Numbered from the stretch's first letter, positions 8,141 to 18,658 are shown. The stretch: DNA of 64,000 bases from Chlamydiia bacterium (GCA_030429605.1 JAUIEV010000005.1:61192-125191), one strand, 5' to 3'. Made by a program: numbers and translations. The notes: generated from the letters alone by a model not told the origin.

Positions 8141-9502
8141 CTATGCGCTGGATGCGAGCTTTTGTAGATTGTCGAGAGGATCGACTATTCGCTTATCTTG
8201 CTTTTCAATAGCTTTTGTGACGAGTCGAACACTGGACATAACGGTTGAGTGATCTCGTGAAAAAATAGATCCAATCCGAAGGTAGGGCAAACCGAGCTCT
8301 TTCCTGCAAAGATACATAGCCACCTGGCGCGGAATAACACACTCTTTCGTCTTAGATTTTCCTAAAATATCCTCGGGAGTGACTTGGTAGGTTTTTGCGA
8401 CAAGAGAAAGCAGTTTTTCAGGGGTCATCATTTGTCTGTGTTCGGTTTCGATAAGGTCTGAAAGGAGGAGAGACAAGTCATCTGGTGTTAAAAATTCTGG
8501 CCTCTTCCCTAGCTTTGCGTCGACGTGAATTCGAAGAATAATAGCTTCAGTTGCTCTGATCAACGACGCGTTAGAATAAAATGTTTCAATTAAAAATCTG
8601 CAAGATGCATCAGAAAGAGTAAAGTCGAGTCCTTCGAGCCGTTTTTTTAAGAGAAGGAGACGTTCGTCTTTAGAGAGCTTCTCCAAAGCAAGAGAAACAC
8701 CCCATTCAAAACGACTTACGAGACGTTCTTCAACATCAACGAGAGATCTTGGGGCACAGTCAGCTGTCACAATAATTTGTTTTCCACGTGTGTGTAAGTA
8801 GTTGAATGTGTGAAAAAGCTCTTCCTGAGTTGTGCTTTTCTTAGAAAAAATGTGGACATCATCAATGATAAGAACATCGACATTTCTGTATGCTTTTCTA
8901 AACTCATCAATAAGAGAACTTCGATACGCCTTTATCACGTGGTCAGTAAATGTCTCCGCTTTTGCATAGAGTACGCGCTTTCCACGATTTTTTAATGCGT
9001 TCGCAAGAGACATAAGTAAATGGGTTTTGCCAAGCCCTTTTGCCCCGTAAAGATAAATTGGGTTCAACTCTCCTAACATGAGAGCAGGGGTTCCGAACAT
9101 ACCAGTTTCTGGATTAAATCCAGCAAGCTCTGTAATTAATCGAAAAGGAAGCTCGTTTAACTTTCCGGGAATAAACTGTGAAAAATGACTACTTGATTCA
9201 ACAGAGTCAGTTGTAAACGTTATCCGTTCATCATCTTGGGCTGCATCATTTTTGTTTTTATTTCCTTCATTTCGCACCTTTAGGTGAACGCGTAGCTTCT
9301 TTCCAGAGACTATCAAAGGGCGTTTTTTGAGACGCGGACGAATGTGCTCTTCGAACCAGAGTGCTTGGAAATGGTCAGCAGCTTGTAAATACAAGTTTGT
9401 ATCATCAAAGCCAATAACAACAAGAGAGCGGATCCAAACATCAGTTGTGGCTTTTCCAAAATCTTGCTCAAGTTCTCTGACTACATCATTCCACTGTTGC
9501 AT
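8141..9502 (-). CDS. dnaA: Chromosomal replication initiator protein DnaA
   Basis: A 453-residue AAA+ initiator that opens the replication origin. Domain I spans about 1-75 and a short charged linker 75-110. The ATPase has Walker A GAKGLGKT at 153-160, Walker B IIDDVHIF near 214-221 and an arginine-finger region (EERLVSRFEWG). The C-terminal domain IV carries the DnaA-box signature RDHSTVMSSV. Chlamydiae usually have two dnaA paralogues; linkage to yidC matches dnaA (CT250) next to CT251. I see no cluster of DnaA boxes in the 110-bp spacer between dnaA and yidC, so an origin here is not supported. Confidence 0.96.
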   Translation of the reverse strand: MQQWNDVVRELEQDFGKATTDVWIRSLVVIGFDDTNLYLQAADHFQALWFEEHIRPRLKKRPLIVSGKKLRVHLKVRNEGNKNKNDAAQDDERITFTTDSVESSSHFSQFIPGKLNELPFRLITELAGFNPETGMFGTPALMLGELNPIYLYGAKGLGKTHLLMSLANALKNRGKRVLYAKAETFTDHVIKAYRSSLIDEFRKAYRNVDVLIIDDVHIFSKKSTTQEELFHTFNYLHTRGKQIIVTADCAPRSLVDVEERLVSRFEWGVSLALEKLSKDERLLLLKKRLEGLDFTLSDASCRFLIETFYSNASLIRATEAIILRIHVDAKLGKRPEFLTPDDLSLLLSDLIETEHRQMMTPEKLLSLVAKTYQVTPEDILGKSKTKECVIPRQVAMYLCRKELGLPYLRIGSIFSRDHSTVMSSVRLVTKAIEKQDKRIVDPLDNLQKLASSA

Positions 9503-9567
9503 GCGGAATACGATCCTTCATAATTTCGTTACATTCGAATGAACGAACATAAAATCTTTTGGAGGAG

Positions 9568-9596
9568 ATTGTAGGGAATTAATAATTGGAAGACAA
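9568..9596 (-). promoter_or_regulatory. dnaA: Candidate dnaA promoter
   Basis: Read on the minus strand: TTGTCT (9596-9591), 17 bp, TACAAT (9573-9568), about 65 bp upstream of the dnaA ATG. Good match to a sigma66/sigma70-type promoter, so dnaA need not depend on transcription from yidC. Confidence 0.55.
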
Positions 9597-9612
9597 TACT
9601 AGTTTTCATTTT

Positions 9613-12000
9613 CTATTTATTAGTATCCAATTTTCGCATTGTGTACCACTGTTGTAGAGCTGAAAGTCCCATTGATGAGATCCAGTAGAGGTTCAAGCCT
9701 GACGGTGATTTATAGAAAAGAACAGTAAACATAAGAGTCATTACTTTTCCCATCTGTTGACTTTGCTTTTGTTGGTCAGTCATAGCTTGATGCTTACGCT
9801 TTGATCTACTTTGAGACACTTTCTGCTGAATGTACATTATTCCACCTAGGAATAGAGGGAGAAGGTGAAAAGATGTGCCGATAAATGGAATTGGATAGCT
9901 CCAAGAAAAGAGAATATCTGGTGCTGCTAAGTTGTCTATCCATCCAGGAATAAATGAGGCCCCTCTCAGTTCAAAAGAGGATTTCAAGAGGTCAAACATT
10001 CCAATAAGGAATGGCATTTGAATGAGCAGTGGTAGACAGCCTGAAAAAGGGTTTCCTCCTTCGGTCTTGTAAAGTTTCATGATTTCTTGCTGCATTCTTT
10101 GCTGGTCTTTTTTGTATTTCTCTTTTATTCGCTCGATTTTTGGGCCAACTTCCTGCATTTTCGACATCGACTTGATAGACCAATTGTTCAGCGGGAAAAG
10201 CATGACTCGCAGGGCTACTGTAAGGAGAATTATCGAAAGTCCCCATGAACCCGTAACAGCATGGAATAGGTTCATTAAAAGAAGAAGAAATTTAGCAAAC
10301 GGCTCTGAGATAAAGGAAAACCATCCATGGAAGGATTGGGTGTTGATATACCCTGGACCGATACCAGTTGATGGATCAGTATATGTTGTATCAATCTTCT
10401 TTAGTATGTTGCCATCAAAGGGGCCTGCAAAAACTCTAAAATGTGTTTCGTTCCCAGTACCTTGAAGAGGGAGCAAGAGTTCGTATCCTGGATAGTCTTT
10501 TGCTGGATACAGGTTGTACTTAGCATCAATTACAGAAATTCGAGATGGGTCTGCTTCACCGGGAATTTGACCTGCTTGAACCGAGGTTGGAGAAACATTT
10601 TGAGGATCGATGATTATACCAAAGAATCCATTTCCATTACTCGCCCATTGTACTTCTGCATCTCGTATTGTTGTTGATGGCTTTGGTTGTTTTATTTGAT
10701 CAGTCGAGAGCTTTCCGTTTTGCGTTTTTGTATACTTGAGGGCAGGCATAAAACTTCCGGAAATGAGCTCAACTTCTGGTACACCTGAAGTAAGCCAAAC
10801 AGGGGTGTTCATACCGTTAAACGTCAGGTAGAAGTCAAAAATATACGGACTATTCTCAGTGTCCTTTGGGAGGACATAGTGTTTTCGAATTTTCTGCCCT
10901 TTATATGTCGCTTCCATAATCAGTTCATCACGAGTAAATCGGGTGACTGTGTACATTAAAGAGGAAAATTTTGGATCATCTGTGACAAGATTCAGTCCGT
11001 TATACCGAACCGGAGCATCCATTGATTGGCCTGGAAGTCTGCCGTAAATTCCTCTTCGGATGAGTGGGTAGTACCCTCCATCTTTAGGGGGCATCAGCGA
11101 GGTCGTACCATCTTCAGTAATAACTCGATATTTTTTTTCTGGAAAAAGAGCATTAGAAGGATACTTCTCTTCAATCGTTTTGTCGATTGCAATGGGTCTA
11201 ACAATTGAGTTAGGAAATTGTTTGCTCCTCAGAGGGAGGTTGATTTCTGATAGTGATCCGCCGGCAGTTGATATCACAAGCTGCATAGTTTCATTTTCGA
11301 GTACATAAAACTCTTCTGTCTCTGCAGCGAGAGTTGATGTTGAAGAGATGTATCGAAGCGTTGTCGCGAGATCCTGAACATCACTGAGTGGAATGTATTT
11401 TGCAGATGATAGATCGTAAAAGCCAACAGGGTAGTAGTGTCCTCCTCTTGAGAAGAAAACGATCGCATTTTCGCTTGGAGCATCTCCTGGAAAGCCTATA
11501 TTCCCATCATAGTACTGTCCTAAATATACTGATGGTTTTGGATTCATTGTCACGACTTGAACATCTGAGACGCCAATCTGAGGCAGTGTCATAGTTGTCA
11601 GCGGTTGTTTTGAATCAAGTGCATAGACAATTGGAGATCCAGTTTCTGCATCTTCTGATATGAGAAGTGCAGGTTTTGTTGTCGAGTTTCCAACGTATAC
11701 CTGTGAAGGTGGGGTGTCAATCCATTGTAATGTAAGCAAGCTATTGCCTTGCTGATATCCAAATCCTATGAATTCACGAGAGGTTTCGCCAGAAAAGAGC
11801 TCAACAAGATTAAATGCGCTTAATGGAGCTGTTCGTCTTTGGATTTCTTGATTTGAAAGGGAATGCGCTGTCGAATAGTTCTGCTGAGCAAGAGCTTCTT
11901 GTTTTTTCGTATTGTCGACACGTTTCATATCGAAATAGTAGTTGATACCAAAAAAGCAGAGTGTGAGTAAAGTAACAGTGAGAATACTTCGTCTGTCCAT
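9613..12000 (-). CDS. yidC: Membrane protein insertase YidC/Oxa1 with large periplasmic domain
   Basis: A 795-residue insertase that helps integrate and fold inner-membrane proteins, alone or with SecYEG. An N-terminal transmembrane helix (residues 5-23) is followed by a very long periplasmic domain (about 25-560). The conserved five-helix Oxa1 core then runs from about FAKFLLLLMNLFH to the C-terminus, with MQQEIMKLYKTEGGNPFSGC and LPLLIQMPFLIGMF. The hydrophilic-groove Arg is likely the one in VALRVMLFPL. At 795 residues it is far longer than E. coli YidC (548), as is the chlamydial CT251 product, because of the expanded periplasmic part. It is followed by dnaA, as in Chlamydia. Confidence 0.94.
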   Translation of the reverse strand: MDRRSILTVTLLTLCFFGINYYFDMKRVDNTKKQEALAQQNYSTAHSLSNQEIQRRTAPLSAFNLVELFSGETSREFIGFGYQQGNSLLTLQWIDTPPSQVYVGNSTTKPALLISEDAETGSPIVYALDSKQPLTTMTLPQIGVSDVQVVTMNPKPSVYLGQYYDGNIGFPGDAPSENAIVFFSRGGHYYPVGFYDLSSAKYIPLSDVQDLATTLRYISSTSTLAAETEEFYVLENETMQLVISTAGGSLSEINLPLRSKQFPNSIVRPIAIDKTIEEKYPSNALFPEKKYRVITEDGTTSLMPPKDGGYYPLIRRGIYGRLPGQSMDAPVRYNGLNLVTDDPKFSSLMYTVTRFTRDELIMEATYKGQKIRKHYVLPKDTENSPYIFDFYLTFNGMNTPVWLTSGVPEVELISGSFMPALKYTKTQNGKLSTDQIKQPKPSTTIRDAEVQWASNGNGFFGIIIDPQNVSPTSVQAGQIPGEADPSRISVIDAKYNLYPAKDYPGYELLLPLQGTGNETHFRVFAGPFDGNILKKIDTTYTDPSTGIGPGYINTQSFHGWFSFISEPFAKFLLLLMNLFHAVTGSWGLSIILLTVALRVMLFPLNNWSIKSMSKMQEVGPKIERIKEKYKKDQQRMQQEIMKLYKTEGGNPFSGCLPLLIQMPFLIGMFDLLKSSFELRGASFIPGWIDNLAAPDILFSWSYPIPFIGTSFHLLPLFLGGIMYIQQKVSQSRSKRKHQAMTDQQKQSQQMGKVMTLMFTVLFYKSPSGLNLYWISSMGLSALQQWYTMRKLDTNK

Positions 12001-12085
12001 GGGAGTCCTAGGCTGGTTTAACTTTAGGAATGATAAAAGAGTGTTTAATAAAACTCAATTGGCAACACAGAAAGTTGTTTGAAAT

Positions 12086-14152
12086 TTATCCTTCACTTGA
12101 GTGTGCACTTTGCTCGATGTGATAGATGAAATCCCTGAATTCTTCTGTGGACTTCATGTTATCGAGCCAGTCATCTTGCAATAGTTCTTGAAGAGGAGGG
12201 AGTGCAGATGCCTGGTGTGCCTTCATAAGAAACTGAAGTGATTTTTCATACTTTTGTAAAAGTGAATACAAGCAGCCTAGATAATAATATGCTTGCTCGT
12301 TTCCTAACTTCGCTGCTTTTATGAGTTTACACTCTGCTTCTTGTAATGATGATGTTGCTTGGTTCGGAATTGCGGTAAGCAGCGCAAAATTCATAATAGT
12401 AAGACCCCAGTCAAGAATGATTTGGTCATTTTCAGCATCTTTTGTGTGCGCAAGCCGAAAGTGGTGAAAGCTTGGGAAGAAAAGTTCCTTGTCAGAAATG
12501 AGGTCGGCATAGTGTGCATAGACAAGTCCAATCTGATAATGTATGCCTGGGAAATCTGGATCTACCATCAACACATGGTTGAGTATGTCAAGAGACTTTG
12601 CGTAGTAGCTGTGTTCGTCTGTAAAATCACCAAGTGTGTCTAGTGCACATGCATACTCGAACGTCCATTCTGGATACAGGTAAATTGCATTATTTTGTAG
12701 AGAAAAGGCGTGTTCAAAGTGAGAGACAGCACTCTCAACAAGTTGTTCGTTTCGTTGGATATCTCCCAACTTGAAATTCGCAAGAGCAAAATGGTAGTGA
12801 TAGTTGCTTGAGAGGTGAAGATTGAGAGCTTTTCCAAAAAATTTAGAAGCAAGCTCTAAAATTTTTGGGTCATTATCTAGAGGGTAGCATTGAAGGTATG
12901 TATACCCAAGTGCAAACCAGAGTTTATGGTAGGATCTTCGAATACTCAGTCCAGTCTGAAACTTTTCGATCGCTTGGTAGTAGAGGTCAAGGTCCTGGAA
13001 GTAGTGTGCTTGCGAAAGAAGGCACATTCCTTCTGCGTGATAGAATTCAGGCGTTTTTTCAGAAAGTTTCAAAGATGCAATTTTATTTTCTGCATCATTG
13101 ATATATTCCAGAGTGTCTGTCAGGACGCCTAAATTGCATAAAGATTCAGCCCATACAAAAATAACCTTTGCAGATGTTGGGTCACAAAGTGATGCGCGTT
13201 GGCATTTTTCAATTGCAGAATACAGCTTCTTTTTATCCTTAAGGCTAGATCCTGATTCTAAAAGGAGCTGAGCCCATGTTATCCATATTTCAGCATGATT
13301 TGCTTGAAACTTGGCAGCTGTTGAAAAACATTCGTTCGCTTGAGAAAAATGGTCTTCATCTTGTGTAAATGTATAGAGTTCAACAAGTGCTTTTGCCAAC
13401 TCAAACCATCCCTCGTATGAAGAAATTGAGAGAGATATAGAGTTTTTGTAACAATCTATTGCCTTGACGAACAATCGAACATCGTTTGTATGTTGACCGA
13501 GTTTTAGCGTTGCTTCTCCATAATTTTGCCAGAATTCCGGTGGCATATCATTTTGTAGCGAAGAAGCCTTCTCATACGACTGAATCGCAATGTTCAAATC
13601 AATTGCTTCACCTGAGTCTTCAGCAATTTTTGTCCAGGTATTTCCATAGTCCCAATGCAATTCTGAGATAACATCATTCGTTTGGTCTTCTGAGAGCGCG
13701 AGAGCTTTTTTGTACTTATTTTTTGCTGTGATAAAATGCGCATGGTTGCTTGTCAACTGTCCGAGTGAATAGAGCGTATTTCCCCATGCTTGATACAAAT
13801 TCATAGACGAAGTGAGATACTTCGATCCTTTTCGAAACATCTTTATTGCAGAACGGAGTTCTTTCAGTGAATTATGTGCTAAACCGTACTCAAAAAGGGC
13901 TAACCCTTGCGAATAGTACAGTGTTCCATTTTCAGGCTGTAAATCTGTTGCCATTGTAAAAAATTGAACACCTGAGAGATCTCCCTGAAGCAGATATTTT
14001 TCTCCTTTTGCTTGCAGCTCGTGAGCGAGGTCCAATGCATTTTCTTGCGTATTTTTTCCAATGGTAGGCTGAAAAAAATCTTGAGAAAACGTCGAATAAT
14101 TATTTGGTACCTGTGCTTCTGATACACCGTCAAGAGAAGGGGAGTTCTTCAT
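12086..14152 (-). CDS. Tetratricopeptide-repeat protein, unknown partner
   Basis: A 688-residue soluble protein made almost wholly of TPR-type helical pairs. Recurring A-x-x-x-Y/F and alternating LG/AL positions run from about residue 45 to 660, for example FWQNYGEATLKLGQ, LWFALGYTYLQCYPLD and AYYYLGCLYSLLQKY near the end (a Sel1-like unit). The first 40 residues are polar and disordered-looking. There is no signal peptide or membrane segment. TPR scaffolds bind other proteins; candidates in chlamydiae are secretion or envelope complexes, but nothing here fixes the partner. It is 85 bp upstream of yidC on the same strand and may share its mRNA. Confidence 0.8.
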   Translation of the reverse strand: MKNSPSLDGVSEAQVPNNYSTFSQDFFQPTIGKNTQENALDLAHELQAKGEKYLLQGDLSGVQFFTMATDLQPENGTLYYSQGLALFEYGLAHNSLKELRSAIKMFRKGSKYLTSSMNLYQAWGNTLYSLGQLTSNHAHFITAKNKYKKALALSEDQTNDVISELHWDYGNTWTKIAEDSGEAIDLNIAIQSYEKASSLQNDMPPEFWQNYGEATLKLGQHTNDVRLFVKAIDCYKNSISLSISSYEGWFELAKALVELYTFTQDEDHFSQANECFSTAAKFQANHAEIWITWAQLLLESGSSLKDKKKLYSAIEKCQRASLCDPTSAKVIFVWAESLCNLGVLTDTLEYINDAENKIASLKLSEKTPEFYHAEGMCLLSQAHYFQDLDLYYQAIEKFQTGLSIRRSYHKLWFALGYTYLQCYPLDNDPKILELASKFFGKALNLHLSSNYHYHFALANFKLGDIQRNEQLVESAVSHFEHAFSLQNNAIYLYPEWTFEYACALDTLGDFTDEHSYYAKSLDILNHVLMVDPDFPGIHYQIGLVYAHYADLISDKELFFPSFHHFRLAHTKDAENDQIILDWGLTIMNFALLTAIPNQATSSLQEAECKLIKAAKLGNEQAYYYLGCLYSLLQKYEKSLQFLMKAHQASALPPLQELLQDDWLDNMKSTEEFRDFIYHIEQSAHSSEG

Positions 14153-14316
14153 ACAGATTTACTCGTATTATGGGTTTGTATTTAGCTGTCGGATTATAGG
14201 GAAGGGGGCTATTTTCGACAATCGATCTTCGCGCAAAAAAAATGGTTTTATCGATCCATTTGAAGCATCTTAACGACTAGTTTCTTAAAAACAATGTCTT
14301 AGGAAAAAATGCTTAA

Positions 14317-15471
14317 CTAAAAATTTATTGTATATTTCCATCCGAGCTCTTCGATCGGAGAAATTTTATGAGGAATTTTGTATTTCGGTAAGGTTTTTTC
14401 TAAAAATTTTTTTACATCTACTTGCGGCAGACCTGGTGAAATATAGGCAACGGGAACACAGCCCCATACTGGGTGAGGTATTGGCTTCACAATAGCACGA
14501 AGAATAGATGGATGGGCCATAAGATGCGTTTCTATTTCACGAGGTGATATGTTTTCTCCTCCACTGATGAAGACACCATCTTTACGGCCAAGTATTGTAT
14601 AGGCCCCATTTTCATTCACCTCAGCTATATCATTGGTTGGATAGAAGCCATTGACAAGAGGAGGAGGAAGTATTTCGCGTCCGTTGTAGTATCCTGAAAA
14701 AAGTGAGGCAGACTTAATCCAAAGACTATTCTCCTCTCCAATAAAGGGTGTTACTCCAGGGAGTGGAATGCCATTGCAAAAGATCATTGCAGTTGTTTCA
14801 GTCATTCCATACGAGGTGAGTACCCTGTGGTGTTTCAATCTGGTATGAAGAGTTTCAGGAATTGCTGAACCACCTACGAGAAGTTGCATTGGGGTTTGGA
14901 TTTTTTCAAAGAGTTCGACTTGGGCTGGGACCATAGATGCGTGTGTAGGAGCATACTTTTGTAGATGTGAGTTTTCTGGAAAAATTGCCATCCCGCCAGA
15001 GTACAAAGCTCTAAAAAGCGCAGTGAGTCCAGCAACATGATAGAGAGGGAGGGTAATCAGTGAACGAGAAGTCGTTGTAAGCTTCAATGCCTTCGTTGAT
15101 TGCTCTGCTGAGGAGAGGTAGTTTTCAAATGTATGGCAAGCAAGTTTTGGGGAAGCGGTCGATCCAGATGTCTGCATAAGCGTTGAAATACGACTGTCTA
15201 TGTGTTTTTCACGATACGCTTTTGCTAGAGATTCTCTCGACAACGGAGGAAGGCGTTCATTGAGAGGGAATGCACAAGCACCTGCTCTAAAAATTGAAAA
15301 AAGGGAAATAGGATCTTTTTTGAGAAGAGGATAAATTTGTCCTTTCTTGAAGAAAGAGACTCTTTTTTCAACTTCCCTATCGAGTGTTAAATATGAGTAA
15401 GTGACTCCATTGAAGTGAAGAGCTGGCCTTTGTGGAGCACAGTGAGCCCACTTCCTAATTGGACATTCCAT
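14317..15471 (-). CDS. menE: 2-succinylbenzoate-CoA ligase MenE
   Basis: A 384-residue ANL-superfamily adenylating enzyme that activates o-succinylbenzoate to its CoA thioester, the step before ring closure by MenB. Visible motifs are the phosphate-binding loop MQTSGSTASPK, SYGMTETTA (A5), the hinge LGRKDGVFISGGENI (A8) and the C-terminal catalytic Lys region PKYKIPHKI. It is shorter than E. coli MenE (451), but the N-terminal start CPIRKWAHCAPQRPAL is family-typical. That forces a start at or near 15471 and an 85-bp overlap with the 3' end of menC in another frame. Last gene of the men operon. Confidence 0.93.
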   Translation of the reverse strand: MECPIRKWAHCAPQRPALHFNGVTYSYLTLDREVEKRVSFFKKGQIYPLLKKDPISLFSIFRAGACAFPLNERLPPLSRESLAKAYREKHIDSRISTLMQTSGSTASPKLACHTFENYLSSAEQSTKALKLTTTSRSLITLPLYHVAGLTALFRALYSGGMAIFPENSHLQKYAPTHASMVPAQVELFEKIQTPMQLLVGGSAIPETLHTRLKHHRVLTSYGMTETTAMIFCNGIPLPGVTPFIGEENSLWIKSASLFSGYYNGREILPPPLVNGFYPTNDIAEVNENGAYTILGRKDGVFISGGENISPREIETHLMAHPSILRAIVKPIPHPVWGCVPVAYISPGLPQVDVKKFLEKTLPKYKIPHKISPIEELGWKYTINF

Positions 15472-16298
15472 ATCGATGTTTCACCTGTATATAACGGGGC
15501 TGGATCTGATTGTAAATAGTTTGAGGTTCCAAGTCCAATATATGGGTCAATGCATGGATATTCATACAAATAATTGAGTATCCAGCGAAGACCAATCCCT
15601 GATTCGTACGCACTGCTTAACACCCATTTTTTAGCATCCATATCCATAAACGATTCAATTGGTCCAAGCACGGTCGGTTTCAGTATAAAAACAAATTGTG
15701 ATGCGATGTCCGCAAGGTGGTCTTTTGGGATTTTGTTGAGCGATTCGTCCAGTGCAACAGTATGAGGCGTGCAGCGTGCTATTTGAGTATTTGTGTCGAT
15801 GCAAGGTGTTGGTTCTTCGATATACTCAATGACATCTGTATTAAAGAAGCTCAAAAAGCTGACTGTTTTTTCAAAGGTCCATCCTTGATTGCAGTCAATT
15901 CGAAGAGGCTTTTTTATCACCTTGTATGCTGTACTAACAAATTGAATAGCTTCATCTAAACTCAAGGTTTTCAGCTTGAGCTTGTACCTCTCACATGATG
16001 GCTCTTGAGGAATATCGTCGATACTTTGGATAAGCCCCGCATTTTTCCAGTGCTGAACAGGGTGTTTTGGGAGGGAAAGACACGAAAGAGCAAAGGCGAC
16101 TGATGCAGGAAGTGGGGCATTCGGTTTATCCGTGAATAAGGATAGTAGGGCTTCCTTTGCTTCAGAAAAGGTTTCAGTACTGAAGCCTTCTAAAGGAGAC
16201 GCTTCAACTATTCGTCCATTCCATTCAAGAAGGAGTCCTTTTCTTTTCTTTCCGCTTCGAAATTGAGTCTCGTATTCATAGACTGCGGCATACGTCAT
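15387..16298 (-). CDS. menC: o-Succinylbenzoate synthase MenC
   Basis: A 303-residue enolase-superfamily dehydratase that converts SHCHC to o-succinylbenzoate. Metal ligands are seen in order: RIDCNQGW (Asp), YIEEPTP (Glu) and VALDESL (Asp). The barrel Lys pair would be around KPLRIDCN and in VFILKPTVLG. Length and motif order are typical. Its ATG overlaps the menA stop by 4 bp (ATGA), and its last 85 bp are shared with menE. Confidence 0.92.
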   Translation of the reverse strand: MTYAAVYEYETQFRSGKKRKGLLLEWNGRIVEASPLEGFSTETFSEAKEALLSLFTDKPNAPLPASVAFALSCLSLPKHPVQHWKNAGLIQSIDDIPQEPSCERYKLKLKTLSLDEAIQFVSTAYKVIKKPLRIDCNQGWTFEKTVSFLSFFNTDVIEYIEEPTPCIDTNTQIARCTPHTVALDESLNKIPKDHLADIASQFVFILKPTVLGPIESFMDMDAKKWVLSSAYESGIGLRWILNYLYEYPCIDPYIGLGTSNYLQSDPAPLYTGETSIWNVQLGSGLTVLHKGQLFTSMESLTHI

Positions 16299-17170
16299 AC
16301 AATGATCCCAATGACAAAAAGAAATGTATAAAGAAAAAGAAGAATTCCAGTTTGGCCAAGAAGCTTATTTAATTCGCTCGGGTCTTTATAGGAAAGAAGT
16401 GTGGAGACGAGTGGTATTGAAGGGAGAATGATGCCACTTGCAAGGAGGATCCCTTTTTTTTCGGGAAGGAGTGCAAAGCAAGCTACAGGAATTAATGCCG
16501 CTGTTGAAATACAAATGATATATTCGAACTGTGCAAAAAGTGCTCCAAACCTCACTGCTAACGTCTTTTTTTTGGCCTGAGTGTCTTCCTCAATATCCCG
16601 CAAATTATTTACAACAATTATAGCTGTTGAGAGAAGGCCTGGACCCATAGAAGCAATAAGTCCAACCAATGAAAAGGTTCCACTTAAAGCGAATTCAGTA
16701 GTGCATGTTGCAATGATTCCGAAAAAAAGAAGAACGAAGGCCTCTCCAAGTCCATTGTATGCAAGTGAATATCGACCTGCAGTGTATAGAATACCAAAAA
16801 GTATTGATACAGCACCTATTCCAATTGCAAAAAAACCAATGAAAGAAGCAATGGCAATGCTCACAAGAAAGCTAAAAGTGAACATGAGAAATGCAGCAAA
16901 CAAGATCGCATGAGGTGCGATATTATCTACTTGCGTAAGCCTTTTTGGTCCAATTCTTTTCTTTGTATCGGCCCCCTGAATATAGTCGTAGTAATCATTG
17001 GAAAAATTCGTGCCGATTTGGGTGGACACACCAAAAAGAAGAAGGAGTACAAAAAGAGCCCAAGAGATCGGGCCCTTTTCCAATGCAAGTGAGGCTCCTA
17101 TAAGTACAGGTGAAATACTTGCAATAAGCGTTTTTGGACGGGCTCCAATTGCCCACGTTACGATCGCCAT
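16295..17170 (-). CDS. menA: 1,4-Dihydroxy-2-naphthoate polyprenyltransferase MenA
   Basis: A 291-residue UbiA-superfamily integral membrane enzyme that attaches the polyprenyl tail to DHNA to give demethylmenaquinone. The two Asp-rich substrate motifs are clear: [11 protein letters not shown] near residues 58-68 and [12 protein letters not shown] near 188-199. About eight or nine hydrophobic helices fill the rest. It overlaps menB by 13 bp upstream and menC by 4 bp downstream, which points to coupled translation in the men operon. Confidence 0.94.
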   Translation of the reverse strand: MAIVTWAIGARPKTLIASISPVLIGASLALEKGPISWALFVLLLLFGVSTQIGTNFSNDYYDYIQGADTKKRIGPKRLTQVDNIAPHAILFAAFLMFTFSFLVSIAIASFIGFFAIGIGAVSILFGILYTAGRYSLAYNGLGEAFVLLFFGIIATCTTEFALSGTFSLVGLIASMGPGLLSTAIIVVNNLRDIEEDTQAKKKTLAVRFGALFAQFEYIICISTAALIPVACFALLPEKKGILLASGIILPSIPLVSTLLSYKDPSELNKLLGQTGILLFLYTFLFVIGIIV

Positions 17171-17973
17171 GGAAAGCTCTCAAATTCTGGTGATCGTTTT
17201 TCGCAAAATGCATTCCGGCCTTCTTGAGCTTCTTCAGACATATAATAGAGCATCGTCGCATTGCCTGCGAGCTCTTGAATGCCTGATTGCCCATCAAGTT
17301 CAGCATTAAACGCCGCTTTAAGGCATCGAATTGAAAGCGGGGAGTGCTGCAGTATTTTTTCCGCCCATTCAACCGTTGTGTCTTCCAGATCTTCTAGTGG
17401 AACAACTGTGTTTACGAGGCCCATTTCAAGCGCCTCTTGTGCAGAGTATTGCTTGCATAGATACCAAATTTCTCGAGCTTTTTTCTGCCCAACAATTCGC
17501 GCCAAATATGAAGCCCCGAATCCGCCATCGAATGAGCCAACCTTAGGGCCCGTTTGTCCGAAGACTGCATTTTCAGCAGCAATCGTGAGATCGCACATAA
17601 CATGCAGGACATGTCCACCACCAATTGCATATCCAGCAACCATAGCAATAAGAGGTTTAGGACAGCTTCGTATCCCTTTTTGGAACTCAAGAACATTTAA
17701 GTGATCAACACCTTCAGTATCAGTGTAGCCGGAATCACCTCTAATTTTTTGATCACCACCAGAACAAAAAGCTCTTCCTCCTTCACCAGAAAGAATGATT
17801 ACCCCTATTGACTGGTCTTGACGAGCATCATGCAACGCATTGATCATTTCTTCCACAGTCTGTGGTCGAAACGCATTGTGAACGTGTGGTCTGTTTATTG
17901 AAATTTTGGCAATACCCGGTCTTTTTGAGTAAATAATATCTTCATAAGAACCACAAATGTTCCAGCTATCCAT
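17158..17973 (-). CDS. menB: 1,4-Dihydroxy-2-naphthoyl-CoA synthase MenB
   Basis: A 271-residue crotonase-fold enzyme that cyclises succinylbenzoyl-CoA to DHNA-CoA. MenB hallmarks are [13 protein letters not shown] in the first third, the oxyanion Gly in [12 protein letters not shown], and [15 protein letters not shown] with the catalytic Ser/Asp region. The C-terminus ends in PEFESFPW as in other MenB proteins. It overlaps menH (8 bp) and menA (13 bp). Confidence 0.96.
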   Translation of the reverse strand: MDSWNICGSYEDIIYSKRPGIAKISINRPHVHNAFRPQTVEEMINALHDARQDQSIGVIILSGEGGRAFCSGGDQKIRGDSGYTDTEGVDHLNVLEFQKGIRSCPKPLIAMVAGYAIGGGHVLHVMCDLTIAAENAVFGQTGPKVGSFDGGFGASYLARIVGQKKAREIWYLCKQYSAQEALEMGLVNTVVPLEDLEDTTVEWAEKILQHSPLSIRCLKAAFNAELDGQSGIQELAGNATMLYYMSEEAQEGRNAFCEKRSPEFESFPWRS

Positions 17974-18658
17974 AGTGCACCTCGATAAATTGATTAATAT
18001 ATGCAGAACATGCCTGAGGGTTCTCTATATGGAGGACGTGTCCAGAAGATGGAATAAAACGCTTCTGCATGCTTCCGCATTTTTTATATATTGCTGAGTA
18101 TTTTGTATCATTTTCTCCGAATAAAAAAAATATAGGAATGGTGATTTCAGAAAGTTTTTCCCAGTAATTTGTAGTACGAGAAATACTGTACGTTCTCAGC
18201 TGGTCTATGGCTACATCTGAAGACAGAGTTTTTCTTTGCTGTGCTATCGATTGAAAGTTGTTGTGTGCTTTAAACGAGCGGAAAATCGGGAGTTCATACC
18301 ACCAGTCTATAAAGGCAGGCATCCCTTTTACCGTCATGTGTTCTATCCAACGCTCTTCCTCTTGTTGCCTTTGTATTCTTTCTTTTCGAGAGCGAAGTCC
18401 TAAATTTGAAGAAAGGAGGATGAGCCCAGCAACCTTCGAGGGTGCTGCAAAGTATGCTTCAAGTGCTGCTCTACCTCCCATTGAATATCCTACGAGAATT
18501 GAGTTGTCAGGAAAATCAGCCTGTTCAGGAAGATGTGAAAAGGTATGTGTGAATGAAGGGAGTTGGCTGGTTACTGATCCCCAATCACTCGGAGATCCAA
18601 GAAAACCATGAAAAAAATGGATGTTAAATGGGCTGCATTTTTTTGGAGAAGAGGGCAT
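17966..18658 (-). CDS. menH: SHCHC synthase MenH (alpha/beta hydrolase)
   Basis: A 230-residue alpha/beta-hydrolase-fold enzyme that removes pyruvate from SEPHCHC, the MenD product, to give SHCHC. The nucleophile Ser lies in [16 protein letters not shown] forms the oxyanion region, the Asp is probably in FGENDTKY, and His is in [10 protein letters not shown]. The frame is open 17 codons further upstream. I prefer the ATG at 18658 because GAGG sits 7 nt before it and the family begins there. It still overlaps the end of menD by 35 bp. Confidence 0.9.
   Translation of the reverse strand: MPSSPKKCSPFNIHFFHGFLGSPSDWGSVTSQLPSFTHTFSHLPEQADFPDNSILVGYSMGGRAALEAYFAAPSKVAGLILLSSNLGLRSRKERIQRQQEEERWIEHMTVKGMPAFIDWWYELPIFRSFKAHNNFQSIAQQRKTLSSDVAIDQLRTYSISRTTNYWEKLSEITIPIFFLFGENDTKYSAIYKKCGSMQKRFIPSSGHVLHIENPQACSAYINQFIEVHYG

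Noticed and set aside
9503..9612. Possible replication origin beside dnaA
   Set aside because: The 110-bp spacer has no cluster of TTATCCACA-type boxes and no A/T-rich unwinding array; only a promoter is supported.
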